A stretch of DNA of 64,000 nucleotides from Tachypleus tridentatus (GCF_004210375.1 NC_134827.1:100301285-100365284), one strand, 5' to 3'. Shown: positions 39,101 to 55,240, numbered from the stretch's first letter. Translations and numbers: made by a program. Notes: generated from the letters alone by a model not told the origin.

Positions 39101-41891
39101 CACCCAAGGTTTTACAAATTAATTTATTCTAATCGTGGCTAAAAGAATTTGAATTTGAGGACAGGCTGGTAGAGATCTAATTAATTAATAAAAATTGAAT
39201 TGGGTTCATGCATCCCAGGCTTGTTATTGTCAACATACAAAAGAAATAAGTAATAAAAATGGAAAATAAAAGTATCATAGATTAATCTACTCTAATCCAT
39301 GATGCCTACAATTTTTTGTAAGTCCTTGAATAGCAGACAAACACCAACAGATTTGAAATTAGCTAAAGTTGCTCAAATTGGGAATTTGCTCCTGAATAAG
39401 AAATGTCCACCTTTCTAAAGTGTTTGAGTTATAGGGCTTCTATTCATTCTTCCATACTGATGGTATTAGTACACTAAATAATATTTATTTACTCAAGTAA
39501 TGCATTTTAAAACAGAATAATATACACAAAGCAAACAAATTTCTGTAAACATTATAGTTTAACTGGCTTTCTAAGACAAGAGGAGCATAGAATAATTTCC
39601 TTAACTTCATTATAAATCATTTGATGATTTAAAACCTGGCCTTTCTATTATTATAAGAAAATTATTGATCATTTCTGAAAGAAATGGTGTGATAGCCGAT
39701 CTCAGATTTCTAGTTATTGACTCAGTAAACAAAGGAAATGACTAGTTTATGTTAAAATCTGTATTTCAGTGAGGGATGGTAAATAAGGTGGAGAAGGGGT
39801 TAGATATAGAGATAAAATGTTGTGGTTCTCGTACTAGAGAAAAATGAAAATTTATTTAAGTACTTATGAAATTAAAATGTGTATAATATTAAAACTTGAT
39901 TTATTGTCTGCACTCTGATGCCACGTTTGCTCATGTATAGGTTAATAAAGCAGTTTGATTAAATTGTTAATGTAGCCATAAAAGGTTATGACATCTGCAC
40001 TTTGACCTACCCACACCTAGAAAGTTAGGTAGGGAGTTTTAAAGACTTAGGAACAAACTACATAGTGGGAAGTTTCCTGTAGAAATTATATTTATTTGAA
40101 GAATATACATGAATAGATTGACCAACTGGTTGCTTCTAATTCCATTCAATATATATTTCAAACAACAACATTGTTACATTCATGAGTGATACTAAAATGT
40201 TCTTTTTATTTGATCTGCACAAGATGAATTACTGCATATTTATGGTCATAAATATGTTTATTTAACCTTTTAGTTTCACATTGTAGACTTTCTTACCTAG
40301 GAGTAATTTTTGAGATGCAGTATGTGTTTTTATCTTGTTTTGATTTCACTGTTTCTTTACTTATATGTACACAACAACTTTGAGCAATGTTTTTCGTTGT
40401 TATAATTGTGTATTTAAAGAATAATGAACTGTACATAATTATTTCACATGTAATTTCATCATACTTCTGATTGTCCACGTTAGATCTTTGATGTTTTTAT
40501 CTTCAGTAAACTGATAAAACATTTTATTTTACTTTACATTTTTAGGACTCTGAGTTACATTATGAAAAACAGCTGAGGGTCAATTCCTGTAGTGGCCAGT
40601 CCCAGAAAAGCAAGTGGGCAATATTTCTTGATGACCATAGCCAAGAAAGTAGTTCGGCTAGAGACAATACAGAAATCTTTAGATGTGCAACGCATCAGAA
40701 AAAAGGCGTATTGTTAGAAACAAAATCATCTGACAGCTGCCATCTCATCACACAGAGGTAATTTGATCAAAAACAAAGACAGAAGGTCATTTAGCTCATT
40801 GAAGTGTTTCCTCGTCTACAGTTTAAAAATAGAAAATTTAATTAAAAAATAATGTGAACCTTCATATCTAACAAAACTTTTAAAATAATGTAACAAACAC
40901 CACATCATCAGACGGACAGTCCAACAAGGTTATCATTATAATTAAAACAAACCTGTCAAAAAAGTTATCTGTTCCTAAGCTCCCAAAACTTAAACATATC
41001 CAGTTATTATTCACTCTACATAAAATAATTCCCAACCTTTAGGTCTATTTTCATAGTTCTTAAACCAGTTATTTTAACGTCATCATGTTATGGTTACATT
41101 ACATTCATTACAGTTATCGTTTCTAAAACCAGTAAATATTTGTTTAACAAAACCAGTTCACAGTTTTGTGTGTTGTTTTCTTGCTTATACTTTTGTGACT
41201 CGGTATAAAGATCAAATGTTTTCGAATTTATTATTATGATCAAATCATTTAACTATAACCAAATGTTTCTTGGAGTAACTGTCAATAATGAGAGAACATA
41301 AAAACTATTTGTTGCAGGCAGAATGAAGAATCCGTTTCTAATCCAGCTAAGAAGATAAAATTCAGTAAAGCATTAAACAGTGAAATCACAAATGACTTGT
41401 CAACAATTCAAGGTGATAACATCCATTATTCCACACATCTTAATGATAGACATTTAGAAAAAACATGTAGTTTAAACAGAACTCCCAATTATGACAGTTT
41501 GGATGATGGTTCAGACCATTTCAATGAAACACATCTAACTTCAAACTTGAAAAGAAGTCACAATGAAGCTGTTAAAAACTCTTGTAACGTATCTCATCTT
41601 AATAACTTCAAGTTGGATAAAGAGAAAACATCTGAATATACCAAACAGAATGACAAAGCTCTGATAAAGCCTTCTAAATGGGGTACATTTTTAATATCTG
41701 ATGATGAACATGAAGATACTACATTTTCTTTTGGTCAAGGCAATGGTTTTGTAACAAGCACAAGTAATAATTGGATTTCCAGAGATACATCAAACAGGTG
41801 GTCAGCAAGTGGAGACAGGGAAACATCTTTACTGTCAGATTCTAACTCTGAAATTGTAGAGAGTAGCTTTTCTCTGGAATTTGACTTTTAG
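36187..41891 (+). CDS. MRNIP: MRN complex-interacting protein (MRNIP)
   Basis: Nuclear adaptor. The human protein binds the MRE11-RAD50-NBS1 complex and supports ATM signalling and end resection after DNA damage. Coding exons: 36187-36306, 38686-38817, 40546-40757, 41318-41891, all in phase; 1038 nt gives 345 residues (human about 343). Residues 1-60 carry the conserved MRNIP domain. [19 protein letters not shown] and [14 protein letters not shown] provide two CxxC pairs (C10/C13 and C29/C32) for a probable zinc ribbon, followed by [17 protein letters not shown]. The rest is low-complexity, Ser/Asn-rich and probably disordered. Two short blocks also seen in vertebrates are kept: [14 protein letters not shown] and [25 protein letters not shown] is a candidate nuclear signal, and an acidic/aromatic end (SLEFDF) closes it. 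A poly(A) signal AATAAA lies at 42018-42023. The start is the first Met before RVLRC; an upstream 5' UTR intron is likely. Confidence 0.92.
36307..38685. other. MRNIP intron 1
   Basis: Donor GTTAGA and acceptor ATATATTAG. It carries the family A SINE at 36494-36769. The minus-strand frame at 37853-38059 has no recognised domain and is not called. Confidence 0.7.
36494..36769 (+). repeat. SINE family A, full length with target duplication
   Basis: Complete copy. The head GCATGGCCTGGTGGATGAGG (box A type), GGGTTTGAATCC (box B), CGTGGGGGCATTATAAAG, AAGAGTAGCCCAAGAGTTG and the tail CCCTTGTGTAGCTTTGCAC are all present. It is flanked by the 10-bp direct repeat CTTTTAAAAT (36484-36493 and 36770-36779), as expected for LINE-driven retroposition. 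Confidence 0.92.
38818..40545. other. MRNIP intron 2
   Basis: Donor GTGATA and acceptor ATTTTTAG. It contains the second copy of the unnamed dispersed repeat (39008-39150). Nothing else is recognised. Confidence 0.7.
39008..39150 (+). repeat. Unnamed dispersed repeat, copy 2
   Basis: Same orientation and block order as 6135-6275: CTCTTGACTGATTTGAAATC, a TTTTGGACTCCATAGGTCAA block, ATATTTGACTACACCCAAGG and GCTAAAAGAATTTG. Confidence 0.55.
40758..41317. other. MRNIP intron 3
   Basis: Donor GTAATT and acceptor TTGTTGCAG; it splits an Arg codon (AG/G). No other feature. Confidence 0.75.
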
Positions 41892-42710
41892 TAGTGTGGC
41901 ATTATAGAACAGAACTTCAAACTTTTCTGTATGTATGTATTCTTAATATTGAGTTTCCATTATTTTGTGAGTTTGAATATTTTGCTGTATAGTTGACTTA
42001 TTTTCATTGGATAAAATAATAAACTTATGTGCAACTGTAACACTAACTCATCAGTTATTCATAGAAAAATCTGAAGAAAGATATCAAACTACTTGCATAA
42101 GGATTTATTTATAAATAATCATAGGTTAAGTTTATATAAATTATTTAAATAATTTTTTTAATTAAATGTTTTGGAATAAAATTGTATGAGCAGTTCATCA
42201 GCAGACTTCTATAACTGTATTTAAAATGAACAAATATCAAGTAAGATAATGACTTCAAAAACCATGCGTCTTTTCTTATGCTCAACTTTAAATGTATTAA
42301 CATCACTATATTACTTTTAACCTGAAAGATACAAAGAAAGTCGCATTAAATTATAGTAATTGAAAATATATTATTTGACTTATGTTACACTGCACTTCTC
42401 TATTGATAACAACATAATTCATGTAACTAAAAGTTTCAATTTATATTTAAACAGCTCATTAATAATGAAATATTGTGGTGGATTTAAGGAAGGATAGTGG
42501 TTATAAAACGTGTAAGGAAAGTCACATTTAGAAATTGTATCTTAAGAACTGCTTGTCCTAAGATGACACTATTACCAGAGGAACATTGAGAATTATAAGT
42601 TTTATTGAGAAAGGTTTTGTTGAAATGTTGCCAAAGTATACTTCTGTCAATTTCTTCTTTTACAACAATGTGTGGTTGGTGAATTTAACAGAATTTGTGT
42701 CGGTGTTTAG
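41892..42710. other. MRNIP 3' UTR and intergenic
   Basis: A short 3' UTR to the AATAAA at 42018, then AT-rich sequence. From about 42595 to 42765 one + frame stays open with protein-like composition (SFIEKGFVEMLPKYTSVNFF and onward), but no family is recognised. Confidence 0.5.
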
Positions 42711-42808
42711 GACATTGTCCAGAACAGATGATGCTTGCAGTGGGTCATATGGAGAGAATTGATGTGTTGATTGAAGATGATTTAAAGCATATTAAACAGT
42801 TCTGTTAG
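42711..42808 (+). other. Possible orphan terminal exon, unidentified
   Basis: After an acceptor-like GGTGTTTAG, one frame reads HCPEQMMLAVGHMERIDVLI and EDDLKHIKQFC, then stops at 42806-42808. AATAAA follows at 42846-42851. The composition looks coding and the layout fits a last exon with its poly(A) site. No upstream partner exon was found. It could be an alternative 3' exon, a pseudogene piece or chance. Confidence 0.25.
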
Positions 42809-42851
42809 TTTTTGAAACATTACATAATGTGTTCAAACTTTTGTGAATAAA

Positions 42852-43400
42852 ATTAATGATTTACAATGTGCCCTGGTGAAATTTTTATTAGGACAAGGTA
42901 ATTTTTAAGATGTCATTGTAAATGCATCTTTCATAACAACAATGTATAACAAATATTAAAGTTAAATGTTAACTGTTTTTTTGTCACCCATTAGATTTTA
43001 TTTCAAAAGAAATTTGAAATAATCTGTTGATATTCTTGTTGTCAGCGTCTGTTATGATCACACTAATTTTTTAGTACGATTTAAAACTGTCACACGCAGA
43101 TTTAATTAATAGGTGGCGATATATTTGGGTATTTGAGATTGGCAAAGATACTGAACACAAATAATTACAGTCAATAATAAATGTGTATCATTTAAGACTG
43201 AAAACTATCACACACAGACTTGCAAGGTAACATGCTAGTGCATTTATTGTGTCTCCTTTCTGACGAACATTCCAATGTAATTTTCAAACTGCTGGTATAA
43301 TTTGCATATATTTTTATAATGGAACTTAATATTAAAAATTAACATTTATTTTGATACCAGTTGATAACCTCATATGTGTTCTAAATGTTAAACTGAAGCA
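42852..43400. other. Intergenic, nothing recognised
   Basis: AT-rich. Weakly repeated motif: AAAACTGTCACACGCAGATTT near 43083 and AAAACTATCACACACAGACTT near 43201, each followed by similar short text, suggesting a diverged local duplication. Confidence 0.4.
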
Positions 43401-43930
43401 TTAAAGGACAACAAGGGACCTTTTGGTCTATCTAGAGCATTCCATCTGCTAAATTAAACTATATAACAAAAATTCCCAGTCAAACCATATAATTAAAATA
43501 TTTCTTAGGCTTTTCCTTAAATTAACTGAATCTACCACATTTATAGACAATGCCTTCCAAAGGCCAACCACCTCAAAATAGTGCTGTCTTAACTAAAGAC
43601 TACGCCTAACCTACCAAAATTTATACTTGCGTCCCCCAGTGTTACCATTTTCACCATTAAACATGAAATAAAAAAGTAATACAATAACACCATTAGTTTC
43701 CTCAACAATCTTAAACACATCAATTGGGCCCCTAACGTTTTTCTTTCAAGAGCTAAACAAATTTAAGAGATTGTAAAGAATCCTGTAATGATAACCTTTA
43801 CATCCGAAGTATCATCCTAGTAATCGTCATCTGAACCCTTTCTAACATTTCAATGTCCTTTCTGAGGTAAGGAAACCAAGACTGCCATAGTATTCCAAAT
43901 ATCATATAACTCATGACATTACAATCATTT
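43400..43930 (-). mobile_element. CR1/L2-like LINE, 3' end, dead
   Basis: The minus strand reads WQSWFPYLRKDIEMLERVQ near 43920-43850, the typical motif near the end of CR1/L2-clade reverse transcriptase ORFs (Y-L-x-K-D-I-x-x-L-E-x-V-Q). Decayed fragments follow. The 3' UTR contains the palindromic GACCAAAAGGTCCC near 43415-43430. Multiple stops and frame changes make it a 5'-truncated fossil of about 530 bp. Confidence 0.7.
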
Positions 43931-44413
43931 TAGACTTACATTAAGTATATCTGTGTTTACAATCAAAAACACTATTTGGCCTACCAGTAGCTAAGGCACA
44001 TAGCTTGACTAGCTTAAGAGATGGCTAGGAAGTATTCTATTTAGATTCATTACTTCTATTTTAATACTGAAAGTTGTGGACGACAAATAAATTTGTCTTA
44101 ATTACATATATTTCCACATTGGTATTCAGGTAAACAACTTAATATCTAAATTTCTTAACAAATAACCAGTTGGATGCACTGTTATCAGTTAATATGATTT
44201 AACAACTGTGCCATCATAAATTGGAAAACTTTTATATTTTGAGAGAGGAAACTTACAACGATTAAAGACAAACCATACTTTGTTTACTGCGTTGAAACAT
44301 TTTAAAACTTACTAATAAAATATATTACATATTGAAATGTGATAGTATACATGTTTAATCTATATAACTCATCAAATTTTTAGGGCCATAAACGTGGTTT
44401 AATACGTGAACAT

Positions 44414-44609
44414 TACTTTTATATAATTTTTTTTAAATAATTTTCTAGAATTAAGTTGAGTTTCAGGTAAACCTCATACTTTAAACTCCAGACCTTTTTT
44501 TAGGTATACATTTCATTAATTAAATGGAACAAAATATTATATAAATATAATATAATTATAGAAAACTCTAATTCTAGAAAATTATTTTAAAAAAATTTAT
44601 ATAAAAGTA
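44414..44609. mobile_element. 196-bp inverted-repeat element (MITE-like)
   Basis: Left arm 44414-44453 and right arm 44569-44609 are near-perfect inverted copies of about 40 bp (outer ends TACTTTTATA / TATAAAAGTA; inner part TTTTCTAGAATTA / TAATTCTAGAAAA). A spacer of about 115 bp separates them. Possible TA at the borders. No coding capacity. This fits a small non-autonomous DNA transposon; the superfamily is not assignable. Confidence 0.65.
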
Positions 44610-44619
44610 TATTAGATAA

Positions 44620-45640
44620 AGAGTAGATTTAGAAAATTATGTTCTGGAGGTTAATGAACCCCGATTTGCTAACTCGTATACGACAGCATAGTACAAGTCG
44701 TGTAGTAGGAATTAAGGGAAAAATTTCCCTCGTTACCGAAACAATTATATACATGTATATTAGAAACTGCAAAAGACCAAAGTTGTTAAATAACGACAAG
44801 AGCGAATAAGCTATGTACATATCTGAATTATAAGAGCTGATAAGTGAAAGTACAAATGGGTGTAGGAATATACAAATTACACAATATCTGTAATATTGAG
44901 AGCAGACGACAAGAACTTCTGTTCTGTTCTACGGTTCATCACACAGGTTTGGATATGTTAAATATAATTAATGGACGAGGCACTGTTTATATCAGTTCCT
45001 TAAGCTATGACTGTTTCGATGTGAGTTGGAACTTGAAGAAAGAGAAAAAGGTCGCAAAAGCTAAACTAGGTTCAACTTTCTAGTAAATTGAATTTGAACT
45101 TAAAACTTTTTTTTTTTTTCATATCTCTTTCAATTTCCAAAATGTGTAACTCTTTGCTTCTTCAGGTTAACACTAGGGCGCGGGTTAAAGTTAACGAAAA
45201 TCTAATCTTTTATTGTTCTATTGCAATTGAACTTTAAGTAAAATATTTTTCATGCGTACTATACTTTAGTCTAACTATTTATGAATGTCGGGAAATAAGT
45301 GATATTGATTTACTGTATGTGTGTAAATATATATATAATACAAAATAAATTTCCGGAGGAAAACTTGTAATACCGTTAAGAAGAAAACATTTAAATTATT
45401 ATTAAATAAACCTCTTACCAGATCATTTTTTGCGGGTACATTTTTTCCCATTTCGTGACAGAAAGTAAGAAATTTTGTAACCTTTTAATAGCATTTGTAA
45501 CTAAGCTTTGAAAGATAAATATTTATGAATAAAGTGACGCAATAAATTTGAAGTTTTATTATTTACTAATAATAACAGTAATATTATATTAAGATTATTT
45601 CCACTAATTGCCGGAACGTCAACTATTGCTCTTCGGTCAG
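44620..45640. other. Intergenic upstream of HSPA5
   Basis: No gene or repeat recognised. The frame at 44844-45083 is 79 codons, without a known domain. Confidence 0.4.
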
Positions 45641-45756
45641 TGCACGTGGATTTACAATTTTAGGCATAGATTAAACAGAATGCAACGTGTCACGGCCATC
45701 GACATCCAAGTATTGAAGTAGTTCGCCAATCAACAATAGACAAATGTGTAAAGAGA

Positions 45757-45775
45757 CCAATCACGTGTCGACACG
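45757..45775 (+). promoter_or_regulatory. ERSE-like element in the HSPA5 promoter
   Basis: CCAAT (45757-45761), exactly nine bases (CACGTGTCG), then ACACG (45771-45775). The ER stress response element is CCAAT-N9-CCACG, bound by NF-Y and by ATF6/XBP1, so this is one base off consensus with exact spacing. A second CCAAT lies at 45726-45730 and an E-box CACGTG overlaps the spacer. A TATA-like ACATATATG follows at about 45791. The setting before a BiP gene supports function. Confidence 0.6.
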
Positions 45776-45790
45776 ACTTACTCCTGGAAC

Positions 45791-46620
45791 ACATATATGC
45801 AGCCATTGAGGCACTCTGTGAAGAACAATCTAGAGAGTCGTGGTATTAAGAGTATTTGTAAGTTTGAAACATTACGTCGTTAAGTTGAAGGAATAGCGAT
45901 TTGGTTTGGATATTTATAACAATTAACCTCAGAAGAGGTAAGATTTAAGTGTTATTATTTAGTTTGTTTGAAATTGAACGAATAAGTATCGTAAAACGAA
46001 ATGTAAAAAGATGATAAACCTAAGTTTAGACTTAGGACGTTGTGTAATGAACAATTAAGTGTAAGCTAGGGTGAGATGGCTTTCGGGAAGTTAATTGTAC
46101 TATGTTAATACTGTGGCTAAAAATAATACTTTTAATAACTACCCAGTGAAAGCTTTTTAGTTGTTTTCCACTTGTCGGAATAATTCTCCATATTAATCCC
46201 CGAGGGTGATAGTTTAGAAATGCTAAATTGCCATAAGTATAATTGTGAAAATAAGTAACTGTTGTATAATATTGATTCCAATTTCGATTTGTAAGGAAGT
46301 CGAAGTGGACTTTTTCCCTAATGTATATTTGAAGCATTGTCTTGTATTTGTTATCGTAAGTTTTATACGTAGATTTGACCTCTTTACTTTACTGTAGTAT
46401 TGTATTTGAATGCGATGTTATTGTGGTACTCGCAGAATTCTATAACTTAGTACTATTAATACTAATAACTTTCGCTTCGTGTGTAATAATTTACGAACGT
46501 AATAAAATTTGTAACTAGAATGGGAATAAAGGGTGATGGCACTAGTGAGTTACTGGGGAAAAAAAGCAAATCGTAATTAATCTCAGTAATGTAATTTCAG
46601 ATACTGGGTTTGAGTCGAAA
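45791..46620 (+). promoter_or_regulatory. HSPA5 core promoter, 5' UTR and probable 5' UTR intron
   Basis: TATA-like ACATATATG at about 45791 places transcription start near 45820. A good donor AGAG/GTAAGA at 45938 (or ATTT/GTAAGT at 45858) and an acceptor AATTTCAG ending at 46600 suggest one 5' UTR intron. The last 20 nt of 5' UTR would lie just before the ATG at 46621. Inferred from signals only. Confidence 0.45.
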
Positions 46621-51665
<5,045 letters not shown>

Positions 51666-52200
51666 TTTATGTAGGATTTAATTAAATATCTGTATTAAAA
51701 GTTTAAAGTGAGGTCAAGGATGGTATGTGTGGACACCAAGGTCATCCAATGTGAAAACGTTCCATATGTAAAAATGAATAGCAGCAGCCGACATAGTTCA
51801 TCTTCATTCCAGTCTGTTATATGGTTGCAATTCTGACTTTCCTTCCTTGACCACAATTTCTGAAAAACAATCACATTTTGGTTGTTGTGTAAATGATTGT
51901 AACATCCCGTTTCTCCTTCGCATCGATTTCTTGTGTTTAAGTATTTGTGAAGTTGTAGTTTGTAAAGTAACTTAATAAAATTCACCTAGTTTTGTTTCAT
52001 TGCATTTAGAAGTACTTCATAGTTACGTTGAAATTGTTTTTGAAACTTGTAACTTTAAAAGAAAGACTGTACAGGTCCTGACAGAATTTATACACTCAAG
52101 TGTACAGTTATGTCCTTTTAAAATCGTCAGTGAGTTCTGGTACTTGACTTGAATCTGTATGCTTGTGTTAATTAAAGGTGTAACGACTTCAAAATAAAAT
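51666..52200 (+). other. HSPA5 3' UTR with two poly(A) signals
   Basis: AATAAA at 51974-51979 and again at 52193-52198 offer a short and a long 3' UTR. The minus-strand frames here (51695-52310) have no coding features. Confidence 0.6.
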
Positions 52201-53940
52201 CCTATTATGAATTTGGAACAACTATTTGTCTTGTAATTTATTGTGCCAGATTTTGTAAGTGTGTGTGTGTGTGTGTATATATATAAAACTTTTGGACTCG
52301 TAAAATCCAAACGTTACCAGTTGACTCGTGTTTTTTGTAAGTGGTATATTATAACTGCATTTAATTGGAAAAGAAGGCTTTTAACTAAAAGTAAAACACT
52401 AGTAATACACGAAGATTTGAGGGGCATGGGTCAGAGAGACTACAATAATATTGGCAGTTCCTTGTAATACGTGTTTCAGTGTATCGGGGGCGTTCTGGCT
52501 TTTGGGAGAATTGCTAAAAGCGATTGGATTGTTAGAAAAGGTACTTTTATTTCTCTTCGGTAATTTGAAAATGTTGGAGAAATATTTAAAGATGTCTGGA
52601 AACGTGTCGTAAACAGTAGAAAGTTCATATTTTAAAACAACTTCGAAAAGTGAAGTGGGTAGAATATTTAACTATCAAAGATGTTTTGAGATAAACAATG
52701 TATCATTGGTCAAGTGACTAAATGTTCTTAAATGGATGTATATTAGAAGTATTCTGCGTTTCGAATTTTCTCTGTCGTACAACACGAACACTCAAACTAC
52801 ACAACTAATTTTATGCTATTCATGCTACGCATACTGGAATATCTGCGATTATTTAATGTTTTATACCAAGGTAAAGAAGGGTGTAAAATTAACCGATTTC
52901 GAACTTAAATCCAGAGAGAACACCACCAGTTAACAGTGGGCTTAACTATGATATTTAGTCTTTGACAACCATCTTATTAGGATCTATATAACGAATAAAA
53001 CTATTGCCTCTCAAAAACGTTGGTGCAGTAATTATTCAAGTGCGTTTAAAATGCCAGTAGGTGGATTTACTATAACACAAGAAAAACGTAGTTAAAACAT
53101 TTAACCTATAGAAATTACGATACTGAAAATATCCACCAGTACATGAAGCTCAAAATCGCAATGCTAACATTAAACATCATCTTATTCGCAGCCAGATATA
53201 TCAGATTTACTGTTATAAAGCGTAATTTGTGTATGATATATCTTGATAAAGTCGGAAAAAGTGGTTTTTGGTGATTAGTCTAAGTTAAAATGATACGCAA
53301 TTGTATTACTAGGAAGTTTTAAGAAAAACAAACTTGTGGACCGACAGAATTGGCGTTGTAATTAGTCAAATAGGAACGTAACATTGAAACCGCTATTAGG
53401 ACTTATAAGATCCACATTGTTGTTTCACTGGATAAGTTTTTAGCAAGTTATTTTGTACCTTGCTATGAATCGAATTATTTCATTGGGTATTTAATATTCA
53501 GGCTAGTCCTCTGAAATTCTTCTAAAGATAAACACATCGAAATTGTGTCCAATTACAACTGAAGATTTCTAATTTAGTCTTCGAGGCAATTATCTTAAGT
53601 CTATGTAGTCAAAACTGACGAACAGCACGTGTCTGTTTATGTCGCGGATGATGGTCAGCTTGGTTCACAAGTTCAAACAACTGCATCATTGATTTTGAAA
53701 CACTTCCATATTATTTTACCAACATTATGACACATATAGAATCGATTCTTATAAAGTTGTTGGTATTGGTTGACTTTCCTATGTCTTATTACTTTGCATA
53801 TGATTAAAATATGCACGTCTTTTCTGAGGTTTAGCGATGGCTTATGAGTAATTTAAAGAACTTTTAACGCTGTTCGCCTTAATATGAGATCGGTCATTTT
53901 CATTTCAGTTCATACGACTGATATACATAATGAACTGAGA
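52201..53940. other. Intergenic, nothing recognised
   Basis: A GT/AT microsatellite at about 52258-52286 is the only clear feature. The short open frames at 52243-52467 and 52736-52933 show no domain or splice context. Confidence 0.45.
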
Positions 53941-53944
53941 AATT

Positions 53945-54068
53945 TATATGCAAAAACGGCTCGTTTGGGATTCTAATAAAATGGTGAGGCTCCAAAATCA
54001 TTTTAGCATAACGTACTCAAACTATGAAAATATTTTCTACGGCCGAATGAGATTTTCTTCATCTCGTT
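53945..54068 (-). repeat. Dispersed repeat related to 4105-4340
   Basis: Begins ATGCAAAAACGGCTCGTTTG like the repeat at 4110. It then carries TACGGCCGAATGAGATTTTC and TTCATCTCGTTGG, which form a loose AAATCTCATTCGGCC / GATGAAG pattern on the minus strand. It ends where a family A SINE begins. Probably a second member or relative of that family; the class is uncertain. Confidence 0.35.
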
Positions 54069-54343
54069 GGGCGAGCCTGGCAGTTGGATGGCCTAGCGCG
54101 TAACTCGTGCGTTTTTGGCCAAACACGTGCGACTCGTAATCCGAGGGTCGCGGGTCCGCGTCGCGCCAAACATGCTCTAAATAAAGTACATTTTGTTTTA
54201 TGACGTCTCCCAGCCGTGGGGGCGTTATTATGTTACGGTCAATCCCACTATTCGTTGGTACAAGAGTTGCCCAAGAGTTGGCGGTGGGTGGTGATGACTA
54301 GCTGCCTTCCCTCTAGTCTTACACTGCTAAATTAGGGACGGCT
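54069..54343 (+). repeat. SINE family A, with rearranged head and lost tail
   Basis: The tRNA-like head (GCGACTCGTAATCCGAGGGT, CGCGGGTCCGCG) and body (CAGCCGTGGGGGCGTTATTA, GAGTTGGCGGTGGGTGGTGA) are clear. The head contains a partial internal duplication (GCGTAACTCGTGCG ... CACGTGCGACTCG), and about 30 bp of unrelated sequence is inserted before CAGCCGTGG. The usual tail is replaced at about 54341 by another sequence. Confidence 0.8.
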
Positions 54344-54446
54344 CGGTGCAGTGGGCTAACAACCTACTCCCTTAAATACTTGTTGAAGAATCCGCAAGCA
54401 ATTGCGGCCCTATGTTCCTAGATGGAATCTAATGGTGATAACTAAC
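54341..54446 (+). repeat. Unidentified element joined to the SINE, ACTA-rich end
   Basis: Directly after GGGACGGCT the sequence becomes CGGTGCAGTGGGCTAACAAC, then GCAAGCAATTGCGGCC, and ends GATAACTAACTAAC. The short tandem tail suggests a retroelement 3' end. It is not matched elsewhere in the window and its class is unknown. Confidence 0.35.
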
Positions 54447-54569
54447 TAACATACATGAAATGTACTATTTCTTTAGTATATTTATTATTTTTTTTTTTTA
54501 TCGTTCTTTCTTTATACGTTATTAAGCCTTAAATGAAATACTGTTAGATTGGGTCAGAAATAGCATACT

Positions 54570-55240
54570 TACAAGGACTTTATGTGGAGTTCTTTCAGAT
54601 GTTGAATTACTGCTACCTTCTTCTGGAGTCGGATCAGGTCCTCGGAACAACTTGATAGATACGAGAGAAACCAATGTATGGAGTTGAAAGCATGGAAGGA
54701 CATTCACAAGTTTTCATATTTTTAACCTTGTTCAAGAAGTTCAACAGATTTAGTTTCAAAAGAAATTCTTTTAACTCGATTGGTGCAAGTTGAATCTTTC
54801 AACAACAAATGGACTATTCCATCAGAGCGTAACAAAAATTCACTTTGTGATTGGTCCTTACATAACTTATTTTTATCCCTTCTCCAATATCTTTAGCGAA
54901 ATCATCCAATACATTGTAGAATTAACTTAGGGCGTATAGAGACAAATCCTACAATTCCAGACTTTTCACCAAGTATTTCAACTTGGTTTTCATTGCTGTC
55001 CCGTTAATTGTTTTTGTATTTTTGTGGCACTGGTTCTCCTCGACGTGGGTTCTATTTAACTATTGGAATTTTCTCAACATACCAAGTCTGTCTCGCGCAA
55101 GAATTAGTAGCTGTGAATTTGTACACCTTTTATCTGTTATTATGGTTAACTGGCATCCATATTTTTATTATAACATTTTCGACTTGACACTTTATCCACA
55201 CTATACGTTAGATACGTCAAAATAAAAAAAAAATACTTCT
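54570..55240 (-). pseudogene. Possible decayed coding stretch, unidentified
   Basis: On the minus strand several stretches have protein-like composition, for example LFRGPDPTPEEGSSNSTSER at about 54650-54590, which is followed by a consensus donor GTAAGT at 54572. Others are SQSEFLLRSDGIVHLLLKDS (about 54840) and ENQVEILGEKSGIVGFVSIR (about 54990). Stops separate them. I recognise no family. It may be a broken gene, a fossil element, or a real exon (54573-54650) of an off-window gene beside non-coding DNA. Confidence 0.25.

Noticed and set aside
41397-41891. Stand-alone 164-residue gene
   Set aside because: It is the in-frame end of MRNIP exon 4; the apparent Met is internal and the exon opens upstream at the acceptor at 41317.
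43400-43930. Active LINE
   Set aside because: Only the last part of the ORF and the 3' UTR remain, with many stops.
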